A stretch of 64,000 nucleotides of DNA from Mansonella perstans (Eukaryota > Nematoda > Chromadorea > Rhabditida > Onchocercidae). Shown here piece by piece: positions 38,482 to 52,068 of the stretch. Position 1 is the first letter of the stretch, and each line of letters opens with the position of its first letter. The position numbers were made by a program, and so were the translations under genes. Location of the stretch: contig JBAMDO010000578.1 of the NCBI GenBank assembly GCA_037074765.1, positions 910,084 to 974,083 of the forward strand, given 5' to 3'. Under the pieces are notes generated by a model. That model worked only from the letters and a program-made list of their open reading frames with translations, searched no databases and had not been told where the DNA came from.

Positions 38482-40407
38482 ATGTTTAACAAATTTTACT
38501 ATCTTATTTTTTGTAACCATTCAATACTTTTGATTGATCTGCTGAACTACTTCTTGGCGACCAGCTCACAGTGCATCGATCAAGGATCACATTATCCTGA
38601 AAATTTCGTTTGGATTCAAGATGATCATTTCAATGTGACATGCAGGAAAGGTAAAATTCAGGTTAGCTTCTCTGTTTTCATCCAAAAAGATAACGGTTAC
38701 GACAATAAATTGTAATCATCCATACAAATAATCAACGCTGTTTCGATTTTACTTGTTTTTATCATTATTATCAGTATTACCAAAGAAGGCGGTTCGGAAA
38801 AGAATTTCGATCATCCAAGCAAGCCTTATCGGTAATTAAATAAAGGTTATTCAGACAAAATTAGTGGATGGGAAATTATTTAAAGTACTTTCTAGCGCTA
38901 AATTTATAGGTCCAGAAAAATCTCTTTAAAGTTCGGAATCTTATTTTTAAACTCTCGTGGATTTTTTTTTGGCTTGAATTTGAAGGAAATTATATATCTT
39001 ATTTTTTATTTCTTTGAAATTTCTGACTCTGTATTATTTTTGATTTACTTTCAGCTTAGCTTTATTTTGAAATAAATCATAATTCACTTTCTCCTTTCTT
39101 TATCTGAATTAAGTTTTCATAGATTTTAAAATAATTTATAATTCTGCGGATGCATTTTATATGACTTCAAAACTTATCAGGTGCTGAACTGTGTAAGCGA
39201 TCGTGGAACTCTGATACCTCTTATGACGCCATCATTCTGGGAAAACGATATTGAGTATTCCTGTATGGATGATGAGGTCAAAGTTGAGGAAGGATCGGGT
39301 GAAGAGGACATTCACAAATGCAATGGTAGAGAAGAGTACTATCACAATCATTTTGTTATTTCATGTATTACGAATAAGTAAGTTTAAATAATATAATCGT
39401 GAAACTGAAGAAATAATCAATTATCGAGGAGGCAATATTTTACTAAGTTTCTTGAAGCCCAATTGTTTACCTCAACTATTCGCTCTTCACTTCAAACTTA
39501 TGCTCTTTATTTCTGCAATATTCAAAGTTATAGGTTCACAGCATGCTTGGATAAAAATGGTGACACATTGAAAGAAGGGCTTTTTCTGTTGGAACACAAA
39601 CAACTCAAGAGCTGTTATATATACAATAATGGCCAAAGGGCAAGAATTGAAAATATAGGTTTGATTTTGATGTTTCGATCTGTTATCGATTTACTCATAT
39701 GCATTACAATATTAGCTATTCCTCGGATGAGTCCCTAATTCATAAGACTGGTATAATTTAGATTAATTCAATCTCATTATTATGCATGCTTTCGAACTTA
39801 CATCTATCTATTAGCAGAACTAAATTCCACTGCGATTTAGGTTGTTTTAATGGAACAGAATATGATGATATCATGGATGAATCGTTACACATCAAGAAAT
39901 ACGCGGTATGGAGGGAAGGTAATTATGATATGCGCTGCGGCGACGTCGGAATACAAATCTACAGGTAAAAAAGAGAAAGTCGATTAATGTTTATCAATTG
40001 CAATGCACATTGCGCTCTTGATGTTTCGAGATAGAGAAAAGATAAAACTCTCAAATATTAAAACTTTCGAAATATAAAAATGAAATCCCGAATTTGATTC
40101 GTGAGAGAATAAGGAATTATGCCCACCTAATTTCTATTCTTGAATTAATTTTTTCCTGAGCTGAAAGCTTAATTCATTTGATAGTTTGATTACAATTTAG
40201 TTCTTTCGGCAACATGAAATGTTGAAAGATAGAAGCAATCGTAATTGTAAATATTGTAAAATATTCTCGAGATATGACTTTTTTGAATTTTGATTAAATC
40301 TTATCAGTGTTTAATTTTCTAGATGCTACTTAACTAACGATAAGATAATATACGCAGGAACTGCTTGGATCGATGCAACTAGTAGAATACATGTTTGTGG
40401 TGAATGA
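38482..40407 (+). CDS. Secreted cysteine-rich repeat protein, possibly MIG-18-like
   Basis: Five exons in phase: 38482-38661, 39181-39377, 39534-39658, 39841-39964, 40323-40407; about 236 residues. The start MFNKFYYLIFCNHSILLI is followed by a hydrophobic run and ATSSQC, so cleavage just before the first Cys module is likely. The mature part repeats a pattern of Cys, a Gly-rich turn, an aromatic-x-Cys pair and a closing Cys: for example YSCMDDEVKV, CLDKNGDTLKEG, CYIYNNGQ, GCFNGTEYDD, YDMRCGDVG and RIHVCGE. This resembles the nematode fibronectin-type-I-like module of MIG-18-like extracellular proteins; that match is inference from pattern, not alignment. No transmembrane span follows. The fourth exon start was taken at 39,841 because the earlier acceptor at 39,817 breaks the frame. 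AATAAA lies at 40,518. Confidence 0.7.
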
Positions 40408-40517
40408 TCATATAATTTCCCGAGAATTCAAGCTCGATTAATTTCATATCTTTAGTGCTGTTGATCTTTTTACATGTTCTGAATATATAATCATTGTTAA
40501 CCTATTTATACATCCTA

Positions 40518-40523
40518 AATAAA
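40518..40523 (+). terminator. Poly(A) signal AATAAA
   Basis: AATAAA 111 bases after the stop of the secreted cysteine-rich gene, a normal spacing for a nematode 3' end. Confidence 0.5.
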
Positions 40524-42812
40524 CAGTTTTAATACAAATCCTAAAATTTCCTGTTTTTTAATTGTTATTTTGCATAATAAAATTTAAAATCTTTTGTTTT
40601 GATTGCTGTTTTACATACTTTCTAGCTATTACTACCAATTTATTGTGAGGACAAAATGTGTACAAGGGTTAAGACAACGAGAAATGACTTTGTCGAAGAA
40701 CAAATGCAAAATTCATTAATTGATAAAAAGTTCATCAATTGATAAAAAGCCTTGCTTTCTTAGGCATTAAAATATAATATAATAGTACTTTTATGCATAT
40801 ACATTTATATATACATGTATATTTAATAGTATGTAAATAATATCTGCATGTGAGTTTTCTGTTTGAACAAATATTGTAGGAATCAGTGCAGGTATTTATC
40901 AAAAATTTAAAATATTTTAACAATTTGAACGATAATGAAAGGAGAGAAATAAAATGAAGATATGAGATCATGTCATGTAGTAGTAGTAAAGGCTGAGAAA
41001 GCCTTTTTCAAATAAGTTAAGAATGATGCGAATATTTATTAACTTTTCATATATGAATTCAATGAATATTCTGTGATTTGGACAAAAAGTTAAACAATTA
41101 TTGGAAGATTTAGGAATGACTTTTTGATATTGAAAAATTCTACAACTGCAAATCTAATTTGCTTCTTCTGTATAAAATTTCACTTGTTCAGCTAGCGTAT
41201 AGCTATGAGTGTAAATGTGAATTTCTGGAAGAGTGGAAAATGTGGAAGAAATTTATTAACTTTAAAATTTTAGACTTAATAAATGTATAAGAAAATTATT
41301 TATAAATTATTGATTGAACTTTTGAGCTGCATCAATTTGGTGATACCATACAACGATTATTCCGGTCGAGGTAGCACGGTAAGAGCGGTGCGGTTAATTC
41401 CGCGGTGCGTGCGAGATTACGTGTTTACAACTAGAAGTATGGTAATTTCTAGAAGAGTGTTTTATTTATATAACTATAAGTGTAATTATTTCTCGCAAAG
41501 TATTTTGATTACTATTGTCTTTTTCTATCTTAGGATTTACATGGTAGAATGTGGTAGAATACTGTACTGGCTTGTAGCATTTTTTGTTAGGTTATATTCG
41601 AGAACATTTTTTACGGGAGTTATATTCAAGAAATCCTTTCTCTCAGGGTTATATATTTGAGAAATCTATTCTCTTAGGGATACATAATTAGAATAGACAT
41701 ATGAACGAAAGTTTTAATATAAATAGTTCATAGCGATCCATCCACGCATTAATTTCCATAATTATCCCTGTAGTGTTCCGAGAAACGCGTTGTGAGCAGA
41801 AAGAGTGCGAAGGAAGAACGATTTGTTCAGGTTGGTTTCATCTTTTGCTCCTAACTGTACTATTATACATTTCATGTGTAGTTTGTTCCGGGAAAGGCAT
41901 TGTGAGTAGAGGCATTCCTCATAAGCAGGCTTCTGCATTACTATCGATTCTGTTCGTTAGTGATAGAATGAATAAATTTTTTTGATGGCTTAACTTTGCA
42001 GAAGGATGGAATCTGTTATTAGAGATGGAATCTGAAATCATTCTTAGCATTATTATTTCTTACAAGATAAAAGATGGCAATTATAATCAAAGAAACTGAA
42101 GAAAACTGAGAGTTTCCGTAAGATTCCGAGTATAATAGGAAGATATGTAATATATTGATTAGATAGATTGTTGGAAGCTATAATTGAATTTTATAATAGT
42201 TGATTATGATGATTGATTACTGACCTTCCTCCCTCTTCCTTTCCCCTTCCCGCCCTACTGTATTCCGAGAAGTTTGAGTATTGCATTAGTTGCCATATAG
42301 AGTTGCATTAGCAGTGCATTTTATAACCGGTTGAAATAATGATTGAACGTGATGAAGTTCATTTATTTCTGAATACTTTGGAAGTTACATATCAGAGCGT
42401 ACGATGTGCATATGTGTGCATGCGCGCATATTACTGCTAATAGATAAGTTTTTAGATTTCCACGAATAAGATAGACTTCCACGAATAACACTTTTCAATA
42501 TCTGTCTCACTTCAAGTAAGTTGCAAGTGATGTGCATGAAGTCTTCACAAAGTTAATTTTGACTTATAGGTTTTCAAGATATGCAATCGTCATTCTGACG
42601 ACTCCAAACTTTTTTCAAGTTCTAATCATGAGGCACATCTAAACCATCTAATCTGTACATGACAATCGATTCATAGAATGGAAAATTTGGGAGAGCAAAA
42701 ATTTCATTAATTTTCATAGCACTATAGGTATTGTGCTATGTACTGTGCGCTTTGAAAGCAGTAACACCCAATATTATAATTCCGTTTATTTCAGTGCATC
42801 TGTCAGGACTTG
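40524..42812. other. 5' flank of uba-1
   Basis: Mostly AT-rich, with a local GC-rich island near 41,358-41,430 and two diverged copies of a short block (GTTCCGAGAAACGCGTTGTG at 41,776 and GTTCCGGGAAAGGCATTGTG at 41,885). An open frame at 41,283-41,660 crosses the island but shows no protein motif. This is the expected place for the promoter and any non-coding first exon of uba-1. The coding exon is preceded by a strong acceptor (TTTATTTCAG ending 42,794). Confidence 0.4.
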
Positions 42813-45800
42813 ATGTTTTCGGGTGATCCCGCTAGCGAAAATAGGAAACAACCCATTTTGCCTGAACCAGCCAGAAAACGGCCAAGAATTCAGGAGGTAA
42901 GCTTTTATAATTACCTACCGGATTCTTGAATAATACAAGGAATCACTTTTTTAGTTGTTAGCTTTATCTTCTTTTCAATTATTCTTTAATTTAGTACTTA
43001 AGTTTTTGATTAAATAGTAGATGTCGAGTTTTTATTTTTAATAGTGAGTTTTCCGGAAATTTTTGGTAATTTTTTGTAATTGCATCTTGTTTACAAAAGT
43101 GGAAGTTTTTCTTCCCAAATTTAGAGTCGATCTTCCGTGTCATTGTGTGCATTGTTGGATGTATGCAGACTATAAGCTGAACAATACCAATTCGAAAAAA
43201 TTTTTGCTGTAAGTCATCTTGATGCCTGAACTGATGGTTGAAACCAAAGAAATACAAATGCGAAGATGTTATAATTTATATAAACCAGGCTTTTTATGAA
43301 TCGAGAGAATGTCAGGCATAAAATATCTTTGCTGGAGCATGAACAAGAATGCTCTGTGCAACTTTATGTTTGGTCACAAACAAATATGCGACAAAAGTAC
43401 GCCTTTGGTTTCAACCATCTCTTTCCTCAATAAACTATAGCAGCTTCGCATTTCTTATATCTTCAAAAATGATAAAAAGTATTTCACAAAGTGAAAATTT
43501 TTCCTAATGATTCTTGAAAAAATTCCTGAAATTTTATAACATTCAACCATCAGGTTGGGCTTGACGACTTCGACAACATATTTTATTCTCCGTATAATGT
43601 TTCGCTTTTTCTGCAGTCAGTAAATCGGCTGATATATGCTCTTTATTTGCAATTTCATTTTCTGTTTTCTGGAAAAGATTTCAAACTAAAATTTCATTTT
43701 TTATTGCTTTGTAGATTTTGTTATTTTAGTAAATCATCTCGTAATGAGATTAGGATAGATCTGCATCTGCTTTAGAAATAAATCATACTTCATAACTAAT
43801 GCAATGAGTGCGAAAGTGTTGATTGTTTGAACGAAAATGCTGAAGAATGTATGTTTTGTAATTTATCAATATCATTAGCATGTGAAAATTGGGAAAATAA
43901 TAACTGTTTTCCGTTGTTAAAAATTTTTGTTGTCGGTGGTTTGCTTTTCAGAATGATGTTAATGACAAGATATCTGATCGAAAGTAGGGATGATGTATGA
44001 AGGGATAACAAATTAACTAAAGTAATTATGTTAATAATTCTCACTATCGAATGCAATAAGGAGTATCATACATTTTCTTTTTCACCGCATGTTTTGTGTC
44101 ATTTCTGCATTCTCCTGAATGAAACAGGATTTACTAGTCAGTCATTTGGTTTTTTTCACTTAGTTTCTCACTTAGTTCACTTAGTTTGATCACTTCATTT
44201 TTTCACTTGTAAGTCTTGATTTCCTTTCCCATTAAATTGTTTCTTTTTAACGTGCTGAATTTCTTGCAAATTAGCTAATTTCATATGCATGTTGCAGCAC
44301 TTATTTTTAATAAAGTTTTGCATTGTAATAAGTCTTTGAGATATTTTTCTCAAAAATATGCTTTACAGATTATTTAAATGGCTTAGTAGTGTGTGGGACC
44401 ATTTTTTGTGGGTTTTTATTTTAAATAGTCGTGTTCGTGGGATAAAGAGAAGCATTTGATGAGTTTCAGTTCAAGTAAGATTTAAACGAAAAAACTTTGA
44501 ATGCAGTAAATGTAATACCTGATAGTTTCTTTCATATTTGATGCCATCAATTACAATAACCTGTTTATTTTGAAACGCTGAAGTTATTAAAAGTGAAATG
44601 CGAGTTAAGATCTCTAAAAAATTTTCTAGATTAATTGCTGGAAAGGGTGTTGCCTCATTATCATCACTACCATCAGCGAACATTCATATGTTCCCTACAT
44701 TGCACTAATGGTATGGATTTATGTGGTGTGCGCTGTCAAAATTGATTACCAACGGTCCCTCCTATGACTATAAAATGCTTCTCAAGACGTGTGATGAGTA
44801 CAGTTTACAGTTGAATCATGTTTTTTATAATAAAATGACAGGGTGATCTTGCTTCCGTTTAAATTCTTTGTGATATAATATGAAGAAGAGCATCAACATT
44901 TGCATTATATATTTGTTGTAAATTTTGTACATTATTTTTTTAAATCTTTCTAACCACTCTGGCATTTATCTTATGCTATAAGATTCAACCTGCTATCTCT
45001 GTATACTCTATATAAAGATATAGCTAGCGAAGTTAGCTCTTTCGCTAGCTTTTTGAAAATATTTATCTTGAAAATACTGTTTGCAGAATGAATTCATAAA
45101 GTAAATGTATGATTATATGTACATTAGTTTCACAATTTTTTTTTTTTTTTTCAAGTCTAATGCACGCCATCTGCATAAAGAATATGAAACATTTTCAAAG
45201 GATTATGGCCGTTTTCAATTTTTCATTTTTATCTAAACCCTTTTTAGTAGTTTAAATATCGTCATTTTTGCTACTGTCATTGTTTGAAGTAACTTTAAAT
45301 TCTTTTTAAATTGAATTTTTTAATTTTTAGTAATATGATCATCAACATAAGGATTTTTGCACTTCTTCGGTTCTTTTTCTAATAATATTCCTGTAAGAAC
45401 ATAGTTTTTCAGCGCCAAATCGATTCATCCACTGAGTCCAGAGAAATGGGTGTGAACAGTGCAAATGGTATGGCAGATAATGATGATGCTGTTTTGGATA
45501 AAAATCTATACTCTCGACAAATGTATGTTACATTGTTTATGCGAAGGTCGTTCAAGAAATATAAATCTTTTGATTTTAATCCTATGCTTTACTAATTTTA
45601 TTTTTATTTTTTGGTGAATCTTACGCTGTGATAGAATAATCAGGCAATAAAACGGAGGAATTAATTAATTTATAATTCTAATGAATATATGTATACTAAA
45701 ATTCAGTTGAATTTTAGAAATTACACTTTCAGTTATGCATTAGGTGAATCAGCAATGATGCACTTGAGAAAAGCATCTGTGTTGATATCAGGCATTGGTT

Positions 45801-48800
45801 CGGTCGGTGTTGAAATCGCTAAAAACTTGATTCTTGGTGGTATCCGTCAAGTTACAATCCATGATACACGTGATGCGAAATGGCTAGATCTGAGCGCACA
45901 AGTTGGTTTATAGCGATGTCGTATGTATTATTTAAGAAAAGAATCAAAAATAGTTGAAAGTGGTTTAGCCGGAATTTGTTGACTCATTTAAAAAAAGGAA
46001 TTAAATATCATGTCATATCGGTTTGCTAAAAGAATTATTTTAGTATTACCTGAAGGAATCAGATATTGGACGGAATCGAGCGGAAGCAAGCTACGAACGC
46101 CTGGCTGAACTGAATGACAGTGTCACTTGTCATCTGTCAGTGGAGCCACTGAGTGAAAATTTCATAAAACAGTTTGACGTATGTTTCTCTTTTCATATTC
46201 CAGTCAGCGAGATCCATCGATGTTGCTTTTAAACGTTACCTTTCTTAGTAGAAATAAAATTTGTCGGAATATCTTCAACTTCTTGGTTAATCAGTAAGCA
46301 TGAAGCTTTTACTTGCTAAACTTTGCAGTTGTGACTTTTTCTTTTTTAAAATTTTTATTGTTTAATTTTTTAGTTCTCATTCATTTACTTTACATTTGAT
46401 TCAGTTAACAGTATTGACGGATGCAGCGCTCTCCACGCAGATAATGGTGAATGAGTGGACTCGCAAGCACAATCGACAATTCATAGCTGCTGACTCTCGT
46501 GGACTGTTCGGTTTTATATTCGTCGATGTGGGTGAAGAATTTGTAGTAAATGACTTAAATGGAGAGCGATGTAAAGAAGTAAGTTTGATACATCATTTCG
46601 GATCTTTCGGAGAATTTTTGGGGAATATTTTAATTCACTGCAAATTTAATTATCTGTTTTAGTTGCTGATTGAGCACGTTGATGCGGAGACAGGTGATGT
46701 AACAACGTTGGATAATGTGATGCATGGTCTTGAAGATGGTGATTACGTTACGTTTTCGGAAGTCAGAGGGATGACTGAGTTGAATGGCATTGAACCACTG
46801 AGAGTCACAGTTAAGAGTTAGTTTTATTTTATGTTTTTGTTTAAAAATCTGCTTGAATTGTGCATGTCGGATTATGCTTTAGTTTTCTGGTCTCATAGAG
46901 CGGAGAGAAATTAAACTGACAAAGAACTCTATAAAATTGTCTTACTTTGCTTTAGATCAAAATTTTTTCTATTTGCTAGGATCATACTAATTTTTTAAAA
47001 TGCTATCACTGTTAAACGAAATTTAGAGCCAAATGTGTTCAATATCGGAAAAGTTGCTGCTAAGTTCTCACCTTATATGGAAGGTGGACGTTTTACACAA
47101 GTCAAAGTCGCCTCAACAATTTCACATAAGTCTCTGAAAGAATCACTTAATGAACCTGATATATTAATGTGGGATTTTGCAAAATTCGAGAATCCTTCAC
47201 AGCTTCATGCGTTATGGCAAGCATTGCACTCTTTTGAAGTTAAGGTATTAAATTTTTGCTAATATTTATTCCTTAAGCTGTGAAATGAATTTTATGTTGT
47301 ATTGCAAGCAATTAATGATCACTGGAATTTCTTGCTACTAAATGGTGTGTTGAACCATAAAAATTCTTATTAAAAATTTGAGTGCGAATTTTCATTCATA
47401 GTTTTCGTCATAAAATAAGTTCAAGAGGGCTAAAAATATAATTTCGTAAATGAACGTCATGAATAAAATTTAGTATAAACGAAGTCCTATGCCACGAAGC
47501 GATGAGGATGTTGAACTTCTCAAGACTGAACTTCCAGCTGGTGCCGAAATAAATGAAAAATTGCTGATGACCTTCAGCTATCAGGTTGCTTCCATACTAT
47601 TTCTGTAAAAATGGTAAATTTCCTCTAGTAATTAACCAAATCGATGTTTTAGATCATTAGAAATGCTTGCGAAAAGTTGAAATTCCACAGAATAAATTCT
47701 AGATTTCCTATGTAGATTTATAAAGCGCTGAGCTTGTAAGTAACATTGTTTTTGGTACAGCAACACTGTACCAACATTTAATAGAAAGATGGATTTCGTT
47801 CACAAGCTTATAGAGCATGACAGAACACATGATAGCTGGATAGAAAGAATAGAACTGACCTATTTTTAAGGCCTGTGGTAATCTTGCACCTATTGCATCG
47901 ATTGTCGGTGGAATCGCTGCGCAGGAAGCAATGAAAGCTGTTACACATCATATGACTCCGCTAAAACAGTTTCTTTACATTGATTGCATAGAAGCATTGC
48001 CAGGCGTTTGGTCATCTTTCGATAATAACAAGCTAACTGCTAGCGATTGCGAAATGGTACTCATTCAATTCACATCATAATGGGTTTCAAGAGACATTTT
48101 AAACGCAAATTTTAAGTTTGAGATTTGTGGGAATTAAGTGCCGTGCCACAATTTAATCAGATTAACTTCGTCCAGAAAATGGTGATAGCAATGGTTTGAC
48201 GGAAAGATGCTATCTTTAGAACTATTTTGGTATCTAAAGTGCACTAATAACAACTCTCAATTACTTTATCCAAAACCATTTATTTGCAGAAAAACTGTCG
48301 ATATGATGGTCAGATTGCTGTCTTTGGACGAACCTATCAGGAAGCGCTTCTAGAGCAGAAGTACTTCATTGTTGGCGCAGGTATGAATTATTGTCGATTT
48401 TTTGTCAGAACAAGATCGTCGACAACTCTTGTCTTGTCTGTTTGTGAGTTAAACACAAACCTTTGTTATCGCTCGTTGCAGGTGCAATTGGATGTGAATT
48501 ATTAAAGAATTTGGCTATGATGGGCGTAGCATGCGGACCTGATGGCAAACTCAAAATAACAGACATGGATCAGATTGAGATCAGTAATCTTAATCGACAG
48601 TTTTTGTTCAGAAGAAGTGATGTGGGTGTAAGTTTTCTTGAATTTATAGCAACATATTCAGCTGAAGTTAAATATTTGCGTTCAACTTCAGCATTTGAAT
48701 TTGAGATTAGAGAAATCTCTTTTCAGTTTTTTTCCATTAAAAATAAAAATTTTCAGAGTAAAAAGTCCGAGGTAGCTGTTAAAGCAGTAAGGGGTTTCAA

Positions 48801-51800
48801 TCCTAATATTGTGATTGATGCTCTTTCGGAACGTGTTTCAACTGATACGGAGAGCATTTTCACTGACAATTTTTTTAGCGATCTCAATGGTGTTTTGAAT
48901 GCACTCGACAATGTTGATTCACGTTTGTTATATTTTTCTGTGTAGATGCTTCCTGATATAACATTATGTTTATAATATGGTGTGGAAAACAGTTTGAGAT
49001 TGCTGTGTCTATTTGTCCAGTTTCTTTTTTAATTTTTTTTTTTTTTGAAAATGTGAGTTTTCCTGCTTCCCGATTTACTCATTTTGAATTTCTCCAGCTT
49101 TCGAAAATTTTTTAATTCTAGGGCGGTATATGGATCGTCGCTGCATTTACTATCGTTTACCGCTGCTTGATTCTGGAACGATGGGTACGAAAGGAAATAC
49201 GCAAGTAGTTTATCCTCATCTTACTGAATCTTACAGGTAGTATCTACTTCATTTTTTAAACTGATTTCGCTAAATTTTTTGGTATCCCAAGTTTAAAAAA
49301 AAAAAAAAAAGTGAATTTTTTAATAAGAGCAGTGAAAAGTTTTTGGAATGCTGATCAGCACATTTTTTGCTAAAAATGTATGTTATGTTTCGGTCATTTT
49401 TTTGTTCTAAGTACTTATAATTTCTTTCACTTTTTAGTTCATCAGTCGATCCGCCGGAAAAGGACATTCCAATTTGTACACTGAAGAATTTTCCCAATGA
49501 AATTCAGCATACCATACAGTGGGCACGAGATTTGTTTGAAGGTCTTTTCACAACTCCAGCAGAAACAGCAAATCAATTCATATCTGATGAACGTGGCTTC
49601 CTACAACGGGTTGATCAAATGAACACAGCTCAGCGAGTCAGCTATTTTCATATATTTCATTCAATGATGAAGTGAAGTTTTCGATATTTTTGTGGGATTA
49701 CTTTCCAAAATATATTGGAAATTGAGCAAGAGATTGTTGATGTTGAACTGTTGTAAACTTCCACTTGGATTTATTTCTGCCCATGTATTTTGGATTTCTT
49801 CACACTGCTGAAAGCTATTTCAGTTGCATATCTTGTCCAAAGTGGAAGAAGCTCTAATTCGAGAAAGACCACATAGTCCCGAAGACTGCATAAAATGGGC
49901 CCGATTGAATTTTCAGGTTTGCAGCTTTCTTCAAATGAATTGTGCTAATGAAACTGATATCACTTTTTTAAGCACTGTTATATATTTTTTGTAGGAATAC
50001 TTCCACAATATGATTGCGCAGTTATTGCATATGTTTTCGCCTGATCAAGTAACCGAACAGGGGATTAAATTTTGGTCTGGTAGTAAACGTTGTCCACATG
50101 TTCTGGATTTCAATCCAGAGGAGGTAAAAATTCATTATATCATAGAGTAGTAAAATGGGTTGCAGTTTTCTGGCATTAGATGGATTATGATTTAAGTGTA
50201 TTTGTTGTCATGGGGAATATATATCCTTCAGTGATGCTGCAGGATTATAATTTTTGGATTTAAATTACATTGTAGTTTCATATTATAGCCAGAGCACTTC
50301 AATTTCGTTTGGGCTGCATCGATCCTTCGAGCACATCAATACAGTATCACACCAATAATTGAGAAGAAGAAGTTTTTGGCTGTTTTAAATGAGGTAAGTT
50401 CGAAGTGGATGTGGTAATTTGCGAATTTTTTTACTATTTTGCTAAAATTGAGTTTCCACGGTTTTTTTTCAGATCCGCCCACCACCTTTCATGCCAAAGT
50501 CGGATATAAAAATAGCTGTTACTGAAGCGGAAGCAAAACAAGAAGAAAAGGCAATATCTGATGGTAAATTGGTTTTTTCTTTACCGAGCAAATGAGAAGT
50601 TTGAGAAAACGAATTCATTTTTCCTTGTTTTACTTTTTAACTTTTTTTATAAAGTTTCATGTATTTGAGATGATGTCGATGAAAAATTGCAATCAGTTAT
50701 GATGAATCTGGCGAAACTGAGCAAAAAAACAATGAGACCGTTGATTCCGATTGACTTTGAAAAAGATGATGACACTAATCATCACATGGAGTTTATCACT
50801 GCTGCTTCAAATTTACGCGCTGATAATTACCAGATCGCGCCAGCAGATGTTATGAAAGTAAACGTTCAAAAAATAGACATGGAATTTTAAACAGCGGACT
50901 TTTTTGTTTTTTATTTTGTACTCAAGAAAAGACAAGATTCCCAACTTCGTTTTAAATTCGTTTTATTTGGCAGACAAGTGGATTTTAAATGAAATTAAAA
51001 CATTTCAGACGAAGCAGATTGCCGGTCGCATCATCCCGGCTATAGCGACCACAACAGCTGCTGTAGCTGGACTGGTGTGCATTGAGCTGTATAAAATGAT
51101 CAGTGATAAACATAAATTGCCAAATGTTCCGTTGGGAATTTTCAAGAACGGTTTTTTAAATTTAGCTTTGCCGTTTTTCGGATTTTCGGAGCCAATTGCA
51201 GCGCCAAAGAAGAAGGTTGGATTCAAGGTTTTGAATTTGTTTTTTTTTTTCTACATTTATGCTTCAGACATGAAGTTTGCTTTTTGCCATTTCTCATACT
51301 GACTTATATATTGCAGTGTGCGGATGGATATTTTACGCTGTGGGATAGATTTGAAGTACAAGGACCAAAGAAAATGAAAGAGTTAATTCACTGGATCAAG
51401 GTAAGTATCTTAATTTTTTTCAAAGATTCGATATAAAACTGCGAAGAATACTTCGGTTTTTAATAGGAGATATTCATCTATACTTGCTCGAATAAAATGT
51501 AATTTTGAGAACGAAACATTTCAACCTAAGTATTTATTTTAGATAAGCTTTATGATCCATACTTGTTGAAATTCTTCTGCAACCTTCTGAAATTTTTTGT
51601 TTAAGCAGCTAATAAATTTCAAAAATTGCAGAAATAGCATTCTTTGTTTTATTTGTACCTGAATTTGTAGGAGGAAACTGGACTGGATGTAACAATGATG
51701 TCATGTGGAGTATCACTGATTTATAGCTTTTTCTTAAGCAGTGATAAAAGAATGGAGCGCTTGGAACAAGAGTGAGTTTCTTCCGCATAAGAGAAAGATC

Positions 51801-52068
51801 ACTTTGCAGAGCGAAGATAAATTTCTTGCTTCTTAAAAACGTATTAATATTTGCTTTCGATGTTTTATTTTTATTGTGTTGAGGGAAAAGTGACAGAACG
51901 ATGATGTATAAATCTTAATTTTTAATTTTCAGCATGAAAGAGGTTGTGGAGGAAGTAACGAGGAAGAAGATTCCTGAACATGTGCAATCAATTGTTCTTG
52001 AAGTAATAGCCAATAATAAGGATGATGAGGATGTAGAGATTCCATATATCAAATTTAATCTTAGATAA
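42813..52068 (+). CDS. uba-1: Ubiquitin-activating enzyme E1
   Basis: Twenty-three phase-consistent exons, about 1,063 residues (human UBA1 1,058): 42813-42896, 45413-45522, 45733-45901, 46044-46178, 46405-46578, 46663-46816, 47027-47244, 47474-47584, 47871-48056, 48290-48380, 48482-48627, 48757-48922, 49122-49236, 49438-49636, 49824-49916, 49995-50123, 50289-50393, 50473-50563, 50670-50857, 51009-51215, 51317-51400, 51671-51771, 51933-52068. It adenylates ubiquitin and passes it by thioester to E2 enzymes in cytosol and nucleus. Seen: basic N-terminus PARKRPR (possible NLS); LYSRQ and inactive adenylation half with [13 protein letters not shown]; active half with [12 protein letters not shown] (from about 476) and [10 protein letters not shown]; catalytic Cys633 in [22 protein letters not shown] and [16 protein letters not shown] blocks; C-terminal ubiquitin-fold domain ending YIKFNLR. 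No key residue is missing. Exon 20 could end at 51,228 instead (six more residues). Intron 1 (2.5 kb) holds a probable antisense gene. Confidence 0.97.
42991..44683 (-). CDS. Probable small gene nested in uba-1 intron 1
   Basis: Three minus-strand exons fit by phase: 44683-44519, 44114-44086 and 43225-42991, giving about 142 residues. The first starts [20 protein letters not shown] and continues with coding-like, helix-prone sequence to a GTATTA donor. The 29-base second exon (ENAEMTQNM) and the third ([19 protein letters not shown]...) both follow TTCAG acceptors. The first exon looks clearly coding; the other two are less sure and the last 40 codons may be intron read-through. The layout of amphipathic helices is vaguely like a small helical subunit of a complex, but I do not recognise the family. 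No signal peptide or membrane span. Confidence 0.4.

Noticed and set aside
51005..51226. Minus-strand open frame opposite uba-1 exon 20
   Set aside because: Shadow of the conserved E1 coding sequence.
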